In this document: piece after piece, positions 12,569 to 25,753 of the stretch
Position numbering within the stretch: position 1 is the stretch's first letter
How the letters are laid out: each line of letters starts with the position of its first letter
Source: Seiridium cupressi
Taxonomy: Eukaryota > Ascomycota > Sordariomycetes > Amphisphaeriales > Sporocadaceae
Assembly (NCBI GenBank): GCA_036674765.1
Contig: JARVKI010000012.1
Location: 248,001-312,000, forward strand
Length of the DNA stretch: 64,000 bases
Reading direction: 5' to 3'
Position numbers and translations under genes: made by a program
Notes under the pieces: model-generated
What the model was told of the DNA's origin: nothing
Databases searched by the model: none
The model's input: only the letters and a program-made list of their open reading frames with translations

Positions 12569-15500
12569 CAAAGCCCGCCGCACATTGTATGGTAGCCGCT
12601 ATCGAAGAGAAGTGGTCGCCGATGTCCGTCTGGTCTGCCGTGTTTGCATCTGCGCCCAAGACTCCACGATTTCTTTTTTGGCAAATGTCAGCCATGAACA
12701 CAGTGAAGCGGCCAAGCAGCTAGGTGAGTACACGTGCACTTTAGCGTGTTGATCTAAGATGTCGCTACTGTCGTCTACTATAGTACACCCCGTCTAAAGG
12801 CATCGTGGTCCTGTTCTGCAGCGCCAGAACGGCACCAGAACACGCCACTCTCCATTTTAACTTTGCCTGACTGCCTTCTCGTGCCTCGCGTGGAGCACAC
12901 GGGCGGGCTGTGGAATGTCGCTGGTGATCCTGCTGCCACTGGCAATTCGGTGACCGTCTCTCTCGTTAGGTGACGACAGTCTGTGTATTCGACTCATCCC
13001 GGTACGTGCGTGGTATACTGATGAGCTGTGGTGTTTTCCCGGGAATGGTTGCATGTTCACATATGACCGGCAACCGCGTCCTCTCGCTATAGCTCGTTTT
13101 CTGCTGAATATACTCGTCGCGTTATCCACAATGTTGCAACCGAGGCGCCGCTTGCGGTGCCTAGCTATTCTCTGCTCAGAATGGCTCCCCAGAGTGTAAT
13201 CCGCTAGAAGTAAGTCTCGGGGGAAGGAAGGGCCTGGGAGAGGCCGTGATGAAGCAACCGTCACTGTCCGCCTCAGACTATCATCACGATACTGTGGCTT
13301 TATGTTATAGATGATACAGGCCTGAACCCCGCTGGAGGCCCTCAAGCCTCGAGCTTCCAGTCAACTCGGGAGCAACTCTCGGTGCACACCAGAGCCTAAC
13401 TGGTTTGTGGACGGCGCCCCGATGGCTGCACTAACCGGATATAGATACCAGTTCGTAAGGCTCTGCGGCCGTTGAGTCCGTGAAAGGGTGAGCCCTGCTA
13501 GCCTCCTCGAGTGACTGGTCTCCTTAACTTGCTTCTTTGATCTTAGCCCGTGGGCTGCGTCATCAGTCTAGCCCGCCTTGACATCAATTTCTCCTTCGTG
13601 TCCCACCACGTCTGCGCCCTGGGGAGACATCGCGCTGGTCGCTGGCGGTCCTACTTCGGGCTCTTGACTATCCAAACCCCACGACGGCACCCCACTTTGG
13701 TCACCCTCCTATACCTCCTCCCCCAAATACGTACCTGGCTTCCCTTTCCCAGTGATGCCCTCGCTTGGTATTGGTCATCCAGCGAGTTCCGAACCAGAAG
13801 CATGTGTGTCCTGTCACGGCCTCGTCAATTAGGTCGGCACTTTGCGCTACTACGCAGCGGTAGACCACCCACGCGAGCGTGCTGATCTTCATACCCACTG
13901 TTACAAGCTTAATGCCACATGCAGCCCAGCTGACAAGCAAGCCAGGCATCGTCCCGACGGCGGCAGATCTGCTCCCATTACATCATGCTCGTAGCACCAG
14001 TGCGCGGATTGAGTGATTCGTCCCAAGCATTGGTCTTGGCTGGTTGAGGTGCCTGGGCAGTTTCGCATGATCTCCTTGAGGTTATCGCTGTCACGGGTAG
14101 TTTGCCGACGCTATGCCGTGTTCTCCGAACCAAAGCATGCTTCATAGGACGGGCACATGATCTCTTCAATGCCCCGAGAGAGGCGACGTGTGATCCACAT
14201 AATACCGCTCTCGAGCTTCGGTAGTGGAGAGCAGAGTGTCAAGTTAAAGCTCTATGTTTTGGAGAGAACGCATTTGCAGATCACGCCATCCTTTCGTGTA
14301 AGTAGCCTCGAACATTTTTCTGAGCGACTGGACGTCGCTAAGCAGACCGTCCACCGAGCCAAACGGCTTAACAATTCTAGACCTCCTATAATCACCGGTT
14401 TATCAGGACTATGCCCATGTTATCTCCGGGCTGTCAATGCTTGGACCATGGCTGCTTCAGCTGCCCATTGCCAATTGATCCTCTAGTCCAAGACCTACAG
14501 TATGGTGGAGGTTCCTGTGATGCGGTCGGACTCGTTACATAGTGCGCCCCTCGAATAACCACAACGGTGCCTGGTCTAAACTACTTTGGGCATCATTGCT
14601 GTCGCGGGCTCGGCCGTCGTCTGAAGTAACTGACCTTAGATGAGCTACAGCATTGAGTTTCGAAGCACACGTGGATGGTCGCGTGTAGATTGGCGGGATC
14701 TGGATACGGATGGCTAGTTGGCGCTCTACATGGTATCTCCTTCAATTAATGGATATATATTGGGCGCATTGAGCCGTCTGATGAGCCGATCGTAGCCCAA
14801 GATTAGAGGGCATCTTCGGTTGTTCTAGCGCCCTTCTGGATGCAACTCTAAACCCTGCTGGAGATCGCCCGATGAACAGGCTCAGGGATCGCCCTTGAGC
14901 TTAGTTGATGGTACATCCACAAGCCCGCACGCAGGCCTCACCAAGGAATGATCCAAGTGCTAGCGGGTAAAGCGATTGCAAACCCGTGTCCTTTGGCAGT
15001 AATCTAAACGCACTCGAAGCTGGGGATACCTCGTCGGCAAGAGACTCTCCCTTCCTTAACGGCGTCCTGTGACTACGACGAGCGCTGGGGAATTGATCAG
15101 GCCTCGGCAACTCGAGAGCACGGCCCGGGGACTGGATCGGAATGTCTGTGTTGTCATCTTGACTAATGAACGGCATCTCCGGATCTGTGGTAATTCGATC
15201 CGGGCGCCGTCTGTGCAGCACGCATCGTTGATCTATCTCAAGCCGGCTCTACGTAGTCGTACCAAATGCTGTTGTTGAAGTGCTTGTTGTGATGTGCACC
15301 AGCAGGCCTGTCGAGATGTGATGCATGCGACAGGGGCCCTGGCAGCAAATCACATTTATGATTGGACACAATTCGATGATATCATCATCTCTTCAGGCCC
15401 TCAGCCGTTATGATCTCCGAAAGCCACGGCGATCATTCAAGGTGCTCGGCAGGGCACTTCTTTTTTCCCTCCTGCCTCTAATCAAGCAGGGTGCTCACGA

Positions 15501-18383
15501 GTCGCCATTCGAGTACGTACAGTGGTACTTGTTCCACTCCACACCAGCAACGCTTGAAGCTCATTGACGCTTGGAATACAGCCGACGAACGCTTGGAACT
15601 CATGGCGCCCGATTGCGACGGGCACGACTGCGTCTGCCTTGGTTCCAGGGTGCAGCCTGTTGAGGCCGGAGCAACAGATTTGTCCTCACAGCGTAGATTT
15701 CTACCACGAGCACATGCCTCATCCGATGCCCATGTCCTGGGAGGCGACACTTGGATTCTCCAACCGGGGAACGCAAGGGCCCCCAGCAATGGTAGGGTCT
15801 CCAAAGGATCGGGGAAGTGCTCTTCGGCAGCGCGCTACAACCTTTCCAGGATATCTCTTAACCGTCATTATGGTCTGATGTGGCTGCATACGTATGTACT
15901 GGAGATTCGAGCCTCAAAATCTTGCATCTGGCATCATATCCTTAATTATCTCCGACCTAAACGCCTCTTGGGCTTACGATGCTAGTGTCGCACGCATCCA
16001 TGCATCACTGCTGGGGCGTCGAAAGTACCGTTGTTGATGCCAATACTCGGACGCAGGCAACGGAGCTGGAAAGTCTCTGGTGCGGAGTTGACAGGAATGC
16101 CTCGGACGCAGATTTAGAATCCGATGAGCCGCTCGGGCAAAGCACTCGCCGCGAATCGCAACACGATCTCGATAGGCAGGCTCATTGCTTACAAGTACTG
16201 ATCTTGGTACGGCGTCAGGGACGTTCATTGATGGGACCCTCACCGGCTGTGCAACCGTTGAGTGCAAGGATTGGTCTTCCAAATTCGACATGAAAACACG
16301 CGGCGAATAGAGATGGCCCCTGGCCAGCCACGCGAATATAACAGCGCTATTATATACCGACCACCAGCATTCGTTTCTTTCCGACACTGCAACTAGGCCT
16401 AAGCGACGTTCCAATGAATTCATGTCGTGGAACGTGCCAAAAGCGTGCTCTCGTCAGAAGGATCCTACTGGGCAAAATTAATTCCTGGCTGTTCCCTGCC
16501 AATGCACTGCCAGAATTGCGACAGCCGCATTCTCTCGCAATCTTACCATAACTTTTCATCGTATTACCGTATTGGGTGTCTATGGAGCGTGCTCCCGGAT
16601 GGGTCGCCCACCCCATTCGAAAACACTAAAGTTCAAGAGCAACCGGTCGCGGCAGGGAGTTTGGCATGCAGCATTTGCTGGGGATACCTTGAAAGTTTAT
16701 GAAAGTAGCCGCTGCACTTCCCCATTATTGCGATCCTCCTACCGGCACAATGTCACCGACGAACTATCGACGAGGAGGATACATGAAGCCCTGCATATGA
16801 CACGCAGTCCATACATGCACACTATCGTTTGACCCCGTTCAACGTCTTTTTCCTCTTATCCACAAAAACTCTTATGTACGGTTGGCCATATTTTACGTCA
16901 ACAGATACGAATGAGCGATAAACGATGAGATGGCTTCCCATGACTCGACATTCGAGTGGACCGGCTGATATGGTCGACGACACCCTCTTCTCCATGAGAT
17001 CCGCAATTCTTTTCCCAGGCCCTTGGATCTCCCAAGGAGAGAAGAAAAAGCCTTCCCTTTCCCCACCATCGAGGTGACCCCAGGACTTATGATTCACGAC
17101 AGGGATAACACGGGCAAGACGGGACAATGTTATCTGATGGAAACTCGCGATGTAACCTCCTTGACGCTGACCCAATAGCACAACGCCATGAACGCGAGAG
17201 CAGATCCAAGTGACATCAGCCCGTGGTGAGCAACACGGCAACGTTTGCTTAGCTGAGCAAGACCTCCACACTACATTATCCATAAGCGTCAGTCAGCGAA
17301 TCCCGCACCAGCTGCTCGACCGTTGTGTTGAACACTCCACATGGGGAGAACCTTACTCGTGACATCCTAGTCCATCGGCGACAAGCAGCCGACAACGGAT
17401 ATTGAGTCGGCATCTGCAAATCGTCTCCCCTGATCAGCAAGTCATTTTGATGAGACCCATCTGTCAAAAAAATAGACAGCGTGCTCTCGACTCACTTCTG
17501 ACCTGTACCTTTGCCTTTACTCCATGTGGCTCCGGCCAGGCCTGGGTCGGTGCAAGTACTTTGCCTTCTTCAATACGGTACATATTAACCCCGTTCCAAC
17601 CTCGTCGTGTCACTTGCAGATTTGCTCCACAGATGGCAATCAACGTGAAGATCACGATCAACTGCGCATGCTCCGGATCCTTCCACCACGGCGATGCTGC
17701 TGTTCTGGGCGATGATGGGAACCCGCGGTGATGGAACAGAGGTGCTCGATGGGAGGTGGTCATCCAGGGCCCCTGTCCACAGCGTACCAAATCAAAGAGA
17801 GACGCGGTTACCTTTGGCTTTCTAGAGGCCCCCAATATTGAGTCCATCGTTGGGAGGCTGCTGCATGTATCCCAGACCTCCCACGCCCCGGTGGATTTGG
17901 TCTGGCTGGCCTGAGATCGACCTTGCTTCTGTACTTATCCCAGGCTTTCTTGCCTCACGGCAGTTCGTTCGGAGCAGGCGCGGCCAGGCAGGAGGACACT
18001 GTCGTGTCACTGCGCACTTCCTCTTTAGCTGTGTATTTGGCCAGAAAAAAGCAGAAAAAAGCAATCTGTCACCAAGCCACTACGAGCAAACTTCCCAAAC
18101 AGGGATTGGGTCACAGCGGCTACCCGCGCAAGGGAATCGCAACTCTGACCACATACAGGTCTGGGTCCTTGTCCATGCATGTAGAGCTTCGGTTCACTTC
18201 CCAACGGCCGCCAACAGGCAGTCTGATTCACGTGGCTTTTGCCGGAGTGATGCTGGCCCGCGCCGTCTGCCATCGGTTCGAGATGCCCACATTGTTTGAG
18301 GCCGCGTGGGAAAGGCACGCCTCCCGCTGCAGCCCCCTTTCATAGCAAACACTCGGGCCCTTAGCGAGATGATGCTTTTTATG

Positions 18384-18396
18384 TTTTTTTTTTTTT
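18384..18396. repeat. poly-T run
   Basis: Thirteen consecutive T in non-coding sequence. Confidence 0.8.
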
Positions 18397-19268
18397 AAAC
18401 TTCCCGTAGAAAAGCGGCGGCTGAAAGGTAAAATGAACTTCAATCCTCCCTCACTGCCAGGCACAGGCTTCGGGGTTTCCTGAGCCCTCTCCTGGCACAA
18501 GATCAACATGCGCAGTAATTGCTTTGTATGCAGTGTCATGACGCCCCTATCCCACGTCTATCGTGGGTTGGTCATCATCCCCTTTCCGCGCTCAAACGAT
18601 CGACAGGCCATAATAGGAGCTGCATTGCGCCTCATGCACTCGGATTTCCGGAAGGCAGGTTTATCCACAAAACCGGTAGTGCTCCAGGAAGCGGCGGGCC
18701 TCCGCACAATGTTCCTTTCCGCTAGCACGACGTTGAGCGTTGCAGAAATATGTGGATGCAGTACGTAGTTTTGGCATTGGCGCTTCGGTAGATCCGTGGG
18801 CTGCTCCTCGACGCTTTCGTCGACGCGTCAGGAGTTCACATTGGTGGAGATTCTATCAGCATGTCTGCAGCCACCAAAAGCATCACAAGTATATGCAGCA
18901 ATGAACCACAAAGCTAGAGTGTCGGTCCCGTAGAGGCTGTTGCTCGACCATGCCAGCGGCGCTGTCGACGAAAGCCTAGAACACCCCTTCGATCGGCTTC
19001 ACGATGACCATCAGGCGGCTAGCCCACAATTGTGCGTACATAGTAGGCTCGAACTTGCTGAAAAGGTATTAAACATCACCCCCCTTGTCCCCAAGCAAGC
19101 AGATCCTACAACACCGCACCCCAGGTGTCTAGCTCCTCAGGGATTCCTTTGCTCGGACCGCTGTGCGTGAACCTGGTGGTCGGTGCAGGGGCTACACCCG
19201 CAATTGACGGGCTGACGGGTGATCAACTTTCCATGATTGGGCGAACACGACATCAACGATCTGCAAAC

Positions 19269-19284
19269 AAAAAAAAAAAAAAAA
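19269..19284 (+). repeat. poly-A run (16 A)
   Basis: Sixteen consecutive A in the same gene-poor stretch as the run at 12545. Confidence 0.8.
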
Positions 19285-20843
19285 CCACGTACATGCCCAC
19301 AAGGACGAGGTTATTTTGCTTTGCCCATGTGGCCGCGAGTGTTCACCATACCGAGCTGCACCACGCAGAGTGGCTTCGGGATTTGTCAAGAAGTCTATTT
19401 TTGCATACTACATTATCAGCTCCGCTATACCTGGCATGCGCAGGCCGGAGTATTTTCTTTTCCCTTCTTCACGCAATATACTTCTTGTTCAGGTCGCCGA
19501 CTACTTTCCCCTTGCCCTGCCCGTCGGAATGAGGGCCAAAAGTCCCTTCTGAGGGCGCAAAAGAACACCTACGGCTGTTCAATAGGAAAAACAAGATGAT
19601 TGCCGTAATGCATGTGACTGACGCCGTGCCACTGACATGTCTATATCGATGACGCAGACCATGAGCGAACTACCGTACTTTTGAGGGTTTCCTCGCTCTC
19701 CCTCCCATGTGCGCGGCGCGGTGCATTGGAAACTCCATGCGAGTGGGTGTATTATTCCCCTCTGATGGATGAATAGGGTCTGTCGTGCTCAGTGACAGCT
19801 CGCTCCTGGCTGAGGGTGTAGGGAATCCGATACGCTGGCACCAGTGACTGTGCAGCGAACCCATCAAGATGCGCCTGACCTGCGCCACCTTCCTTTTCCC
19901 CCTGCGGCCGGCCAGTAAATGGACGCCTTGATCCCGTAAAGATAAAGCAAGCCGCGTATATTACGCGCGAGAAATGGTTTTCTAATTTTGTTTCACTGCA
20001 ATTATTCTAGTTTGTCCCCAGACCGTCACGAAGCAATGGTCAGACATGAGTTCAGACTTTAGACTTTTCCCATCGAGATGTCTAAACATGGTCGTATTGT
20101 CTGTGGAGTCTATCCTTTAAAATACTGCCGGCATTGGGCTATGTCCGCATCTCTAGGCCGTGGTGTTCGTGCGGACAATTAACTACCCCGGTCATGCTTA
20201 AAGTAGAGCTGTATTGTGAGGAGGCCGCGACGGCGAAGCGCCTGCCGAGACCGAATCACTACCACGTCCTTCCACCATGTCTAGAGAGTGTCGGGAAGCC
20301 CTTGAACAGGGAGGATTTGACGATAGGATTTCCAGATTCCTGCTCTCTTGTCAAGATCGGTACTAGTGATCTACGATACGCCGCCATAGCCTGGGTCTCG
20401 AGCCTCCTCGCAATGCGACGCTACATTAATCCATATAGATCTTCGAAAGGCACACATCACAACGGTGACTACGCTATCGACTATTGTTTCCAAAATGGCA
20501 AACGTTCATTATCAATCGTACGCTAGCCGAGGTACCATGGTTGCATCGCTGCTACACCAAAATACCAAAGGCTATGATGTTTGTCCGGAATGCCTCTCAA
20601 CAAACTGTAAAAGTCTCAACCTAGCTTCAGAGTAGTGAAACCTTGCGCCGTTTGATGAATCATAAAAGGGCGTGTTGTCTATGGGAGGGGGTTTCCCTAC
20701 CGCCGTTATGTGACACGAAGCGCTCCCCTTTCCCCATAGATCGTCGGTCAGTGATGCCGGGCCGTTGTCCATCCCCATTGGACCACGACCATGCCAGGGT
20801 CATTCCATGGTGTCCCTCCCATGCCATGGAAGAAAGCCATACA

Positions 20844-22258
20844 CTACTCAATAATTTCAACCCAATTGTTCTCTAGCTGGCTCCTCTCGAAGCGAGTCTC
20901 AGCTTGCTGTCGGAGGACGTCCTCTGCCTCCAGCTTATCAGCCGCAGCCGTAGCCGTTTCCTTGACTTGGTTCCGGACCGCACTTGTAAGGATCTTATAC
21001 CAGCCGTTATGGGCCTTGCACCGTTTCTTCTCGCACATTCCTCTAGTTGCCGACTCGCCCTCGCCAGGTCCTAAAGGCGTATCGAGCTTCCCGGCCGTGA
21101 ATGTCGCTTGTCCCTCTGCTGAGTCAACCCAGGCGACGAATGCGTGGCGAACGGAAACGACGTCCAAACGGTGGTCGTAGCCGCAGCTATCCTTTGTGAA
21201 TTTTCCAAGTTCGATGGCGGTTTGCCGGCGTTGATTTGCCCAATCTATGAGCTGCATCATCTTCTTGTACTGCACAATCTCGTTGCCCAGGGCAAGACGC
21301 TCGGCTGCCGAGTTCTGTATGAAAGCTTGCTCCTCGTTGCTGAGAACACCGGGCTGTGTAGGCAGGCCGTTGACCCAGAGACCTTGGATATTGCCTGTGA
21401 AATTATGCCATGATTAGTTTGAGGTTGGGAGCGTGATAGTAGGCTGTACGCATGCTTACCGAAGGGCTGGTCACCCAAGTTCCAGCCGCCCTTGTCGGCA
21501 GTCGAAGTAAGTAAACCCATGAAATCTTCCTGCGTCAGAACCTCCAGTGCCTTCCTGGACGCGGCCTTCGTAGGCAGGGTGCCGACCATGGAAGCCCACC
21601 AGGCATCGCAGTGCTCGTTGCTGCAGAAGACCGACCTGGACTCCTTGTTGCCATAAAGACGTGCCGGATTCGTGCAGCCTTTTAGTGAACAGGTCTTCTT
21701 GTATTTGGTGTAGTTCATCTTGCCGTCGGTACAGTTCGGGCAAACGAAGCGCTCGACGAGCTTCTCGCCCAGCTCCTTCGGTAGATCCACGCACTCTCCA
21801 TGAAACCAATCCTCGCAGACGTCACAACCTATCATCCATCTGTGGTCGTCGGGGCCGCGGCAGATACAATAAGGGCCGTTGTCGATCTCATCATCCGAGC
21901 TGTCATCGTCACCATCCTCTTGAGGCTCGCCGGCCACAGCTTCCTTCTTGGGCGCTTTGGTCCTGGTAGACTTGGGGGCCTTTTTGGGCCCCTTCTTGGT
22001 GGACGCAGTGCCTTTCTTCTTGTGGGCAGGCTTGGGCATCTTGGTGGCTGTGGTTGGCGACGATGATGGTGCTTTGGCCGCGTCCGGGTCTGGCTTGATC
22101 TCAAAAGAGAACGCGGTATGGACACTGTTTGGTTGTTCAACTGACTTTAGGATACCTGCGTCGCCATTCAATGCAGTGGTGGGCTCCGTGCTCAAGTCGG
22201 CATCGGCCATCGCCACATCCTGGCCCTGCACAGTTCCGACCTCTTTATTCTCCGCCAT
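20844..22258 (-). CDS. SPP1: PHD-finger subunit of the Set1/COMPASS histone H3K4 methyltransferase complex (Spp1/CXXC1-like)
   Basis: Nuclear chromatin protein; the Spp1/Cps40/CFP1 family reads H3K4 methylation and stimulates Set1. Exons 22258-21460 and 21394-20844 give 449 aa. The intron (21459-21395, 65 nt) runs from GTAAGC to TTTCACAG and joins in phase. The first 125 residues are acidic/Lys-rich and disordered. A PHD finger spans about 129-177: CICRG, the aromatic W141, CDVC, WFHGEC and CPNC. A second Cys cluster at about 190-218 (C-x4-C then FCSNEHC) matches the small zinc motif after the PHD in CXXC1 proteins. The C-terminal half holds QR-rich helical sequence, a CEKKRCKAHNGWYK segment and a likely coiled coil, as in fungal Spp1. 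The domain order supports Spp1 rather than a generic PHD protein. Confidence 0.88.
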
Positions 22259-23011
22259 TCTCGACTGAAGCTTCCAACAAAAGCAAACAAACTAGGCCCT
22301 TCCAGGTTTGTTTGTGCGCGTATCAACGCCTTCAAATGGGCAGGTTGTCCTCTCACACAACCTGTTTGCACTCAGTCACTCAGTGCTTGCAAACTTGCTA
22401 TCCTGCTTGTTGGTATGCGCATGGTTCCGTCAGTGTTGTAATGAGCTGCAAGTTTCCGAAGCTGGGACAAAGGACATCTGAGCTGCCCTCATGAGTTGCC
22501 AATATAGGAGATGAGATTTTGATGTCGATGAAGGTTAGGGGATGAACAGCCACATCAGAGATTGTGGCGTTGGATATTACAACGTTATCGCTATCGCAAT
22601 TATCGGCTAACTAGTGCTAGCGTCCAAGCGCCCGCTCATATGCCAGTGGTCAGGTCTGGTCTAATAACTTGGGAATATGAGTCATACTATAGATTCCTCT
22701 TTTTCGCCATTTGCGTCAGCATCAACTAAATAGTCGATTATCCCAGTTCACAAATTTTCTCAGGAAGTGCGTTCTTCGTAGTTCTATATGATAGCCCGTA
22801 TCTCATACGAGCACCAGCTAAGATTAATAAGAATAAATTGTTTCCCCCTTAAGATTAACTTGCATGCACGTGGGGAACATACGATACGTAATCTAATACA
22901 TTACCGACATCGTGTGTATTTTGAACCTCATATTACGCGTTAGTATCTAGAGCATGCCACTAGTTGACAAGTTCATTTATTGTAGCCAGACCACCCCCAG
23001 TTTCTCAAGAC
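22259..23011. other. intergenic, upstream of Spp1 gene
   Basis: About 750 bp between the start of the Spp1 gene and the stop codon of the choline kinase gene, both on the minus strand. AT-rich from about 22.5 kb on. I see no gene; it should contain the Spp1 promoter and the choline kinase 3' end. Confidence 0.6.
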
Positions 23012-25753
23012 TCAGTAGTCAAGCAGCTTGAGCTTTGGCTGCATCTCCTCGGGAAAGTCTTCGAGCTTGACGAGACCCATCAGAACGCAATCGCCCCAGA
23101 AGAAAAAAGCCCGTTCCTGAGCATACGCAAGATAGTCGAATTCATCGGCATCTTCCTCTTCCTCTTCCGGAGCGACCTTGGCAGCCGGTTGCGCACCCTC
23201 GATTACCGGCTCATCTTGAGCGTTTTCTTCTGGGAGACCCGGAATGTTTGATTGCATGATGCCCCAGGCAACCCACATTGCGCTGTTGGCTATGCGCCAT
23301 AGGCGCGTCTCCTCCATCAATTGCTTGACCTGCCTCTCCGTCTGCTCCTCTCGAAGTTTCTCATCTTCTCTCCAGCCCCCAGGAGGGGCTCGAGCATCCA
23401 ACATAAAGTCTGCGATGGAGCTGGTCGAGCCTGCCATCTGCTGATACTGTCCTGGACCCCCTGGCGTTTCGGCAGGGCTCTCAAGCGGCGTCAGGTTAGG
23501 CGTCGAGCCGGTATGAGGAAATTGCGGTTGGTGATCAACGTATGCCTTGAGGAAGCGACGTTGTTCCTCCGGCTTCGGGTACTTGGTGGTGTTGCATGCG
23601 TAAGGTCTTGTAGCATCATGGTAGTTGTAAGCCCATTCAGTAAAGTGATTGGCAAACTCAAGTCCTCTCGTGTTGGCAGCCGCATATTCAAAGTCAATGA
23701 CGATGAGTTGTTTGTGCTCGTTCTGAGGTTGCATTAGCGGCGACGTGTGGCTGTCAAGTCGAACACGAAGAATGTTTCCATATTGGGTCTGTAATTATTA
23801 GCAGTACGTATTTCATGAGAAGGAACATGAACTCACATCGTTGTGGGCAAACACGAGATGATCCTTGAGGCCTTGGAGCCCGCCGTAATAAGCGTCCACC
23901 TGTTGCCGGTACCTGCTATAGGTCTCTTTGAATTTGGGCCATTCGAGACCACATACGAAACCACGCTTTTTCCAAGAGTCTGCTGGACCCTTGACAGGTC
24001 CTGGATATCCCGACTTGATCTTTTCGTCGAGGAAAGTGATTACCCTCTCCACGTTTTCAAGCCAATGATCCCAGTTCTTGAAGACAGCTGCGCCGGCTTC
24101 CTTTTCGTCTTCCAGTACTTCCACGCCATCATGAAGCTCCCTCATACGCTTCGCAATCTGCTTGGATGTGTCCGGTTCGCGAAGATGTGCTGGCGTCAAA
24201 GTGATAGCATCAAAGAATTGCTCAAAGCGACCATTCTTGAATGTGCCAAGCAATCTTGGGCCAATCTTCTTCCGGGCCAAACGGCGAAGAACGCTTAGCT
24301 CGTTCTCACGATCAATGATATTCTCGGCCTGAGGTCCGTAGACCCTGAGCAACAGCTTCGCAGGAGCTTTCTTCCCAGGCTCAGACTTGCCTACTAGGTC
24401 TTTCGGGGGCGAAACAACATAGACAGCATTTGTCAGGGCACCACTTAGTCGTGCCACCTCAATGCTATCACCGCTATCCAACGGCACACGTCTCCATCCC
24501 TTGATCCTAAGTGTATGTGTGATGCGTATTACGTCATTCTTGAAAACAACCCACGCCTTGCGTTCTTTGTCTTCTCTGCGGCTTGAGATGGATGCGTTGT
24601 CATCCGCTCCTGCTGCCTTTCCGCCAGCATAACTCATGGTCTTTGAATTGTCGAGCCAAGCATCGCAGCTAGGTACAAGGACATCACCGTCGTGGAATTC
24701 CGTGTCCGAAGAGGCGGTACGGTGCAGGTGAAGCAGAGACCTTTTCTTCTGCGATCGCTTGGCAAGCATTCGAGGGCTGTAGTGGGGGAGCGAATTCAGG
24801 CCCAGGGCGCTCATGCTATCATCAATAATCTTTTGTAGCCTGTCCAAGGAGACGTCGCTAGACTGTGAGTCGATCGAGTAGGACCTGCTATGTTTGCTGG
24901 CACTCTGCGAGGGTGCTGCAGATACAGACGAAGAAGACGCTTCAGTCTCGCCTTCCGCCGTTGTTGACTTGTGGCGTCCATGATGGTGAGATCTCCTTGA
25001 CTTCCGGCGAGTCTTCTTTGTGCGCTCATATTCTAGCCATTCGCCAACTTGAGCGATAAGCCTCTGGCTCATATGGTTCAAGTGGTGGTGGCGATGGGCA
25101 TTTGGGGCTTCAGGATCTGATGGATCTTGGCTTGGAGACTGGTTGCTCGACAAGTTGCTCAGAGGGTCGATAGCACCCTGACTCAAGAAGGAAGTCCTAG
25201 AGGAATTAGCACCAGTGATAGGCGGGCGTCCACTGAGCCGTTTTCCAACACCTGCAGAGAACTGCTTCCTATGATGGCTTTCCTCCGAAGTCTCCTGTTC
25301 TGGCTCTTCTATTTGTACCGCTATTTCGATGTCAGTATACGATCTTGCATGAAAGATATTAGTTTCGTAGCAAACTGGTACGCCGATTCGCTTGAGCCAC
25401 TGGCATATGGTCCTCATGATAGAACAAGAGGCGGCACCAAGAATCAATCTCATGTCCCATTTTGGGATGTACTAGTTCACTGTCTGTGGCGTGTTGTGGT
25501 GGCAGTAGGGCAAAACCCCTGATATCAAACAAGGTTGTGGCTATCCGGGTCGTGACAGCCTCTAAAGGGTACTTTTCGATACGACATGGTCAAGACAATC
25601 GACAGGCGTGGTTGCACATATCTCGGTAGTCATAAGGGGGATCAACACATTGTACCAACCTTTTAGTGGCGGGGTTCGTTCATAGTCGTCCTCAGTCTTA
25701 AGAGCAGATCTTAGGGGCTGCCCTCCTAGTCCTGGGGTGGGTGGGTTCGACAT
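23012..25753 (-). CDS. CKI1: choline kinase (fungal type with long N-terminal extension)
   Basis: Cytosolic kinase that phosphorylates choline with ATP, the first step of the CDP-choline (Kennedy) route to phosphatidylcholine. Exons 25753-25660, 25320-23837 and 23788-23012 give 784 aa. Intron 2 (48 nt, GTGAGT...CTAAT...ACAG) falls exactly inside the catalytic Brenner motif, joining HND to TQYGNIL (residues 524-533). Intron 1 (339 nt, donor GTTGGT, acceptor AAATAG) is inferred because it joins in phase to give PPLKAVQIEEP. The metal-binding IDFEYA lies at 557-562, followed by the family's HFTEWAYNY. About 330 residues of Ser/His/Arg-rich, probably disordered sequence precede the kinase fold, consistent with the fungal choline-kinase N-terminal region. 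An acidic Glu-rich patch lies near the C-terminus before a hydrophobic helix. Ethanolamine could also be a substrate. Confidence 0.9.

Larger units (their letters stand above)
10146..20843. other. 10.7-kb gene-poor stretch
   Basis: No frame here resembles a known protein family, and I could not build a multi-exon gene from conserved motifs plus splice sites. Base composition is balanced, not strongly AT-rich, so this is not the classic appearance of heavily RIP-mutated repeats. Poly-A/T runs occur at 12545-12568, 18384-18396 and 19269-19284, and a short tandem repeat at 12221-12250. The part next to 10145 is the upstream region of the zinc-finger gene. Decayed retroelements, lineage-specific genes or non-coding transcripts cannot be excluded by eye. 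Confidence 0.55.

Noticed and set aside
12315..12723. Frames on both strands around the poly-A run encoding poly-Lys or poly-Phe
   Set aside because: The runs derive from the A homopolymer; the frames on opposite strands cannot all be real and none has other support.
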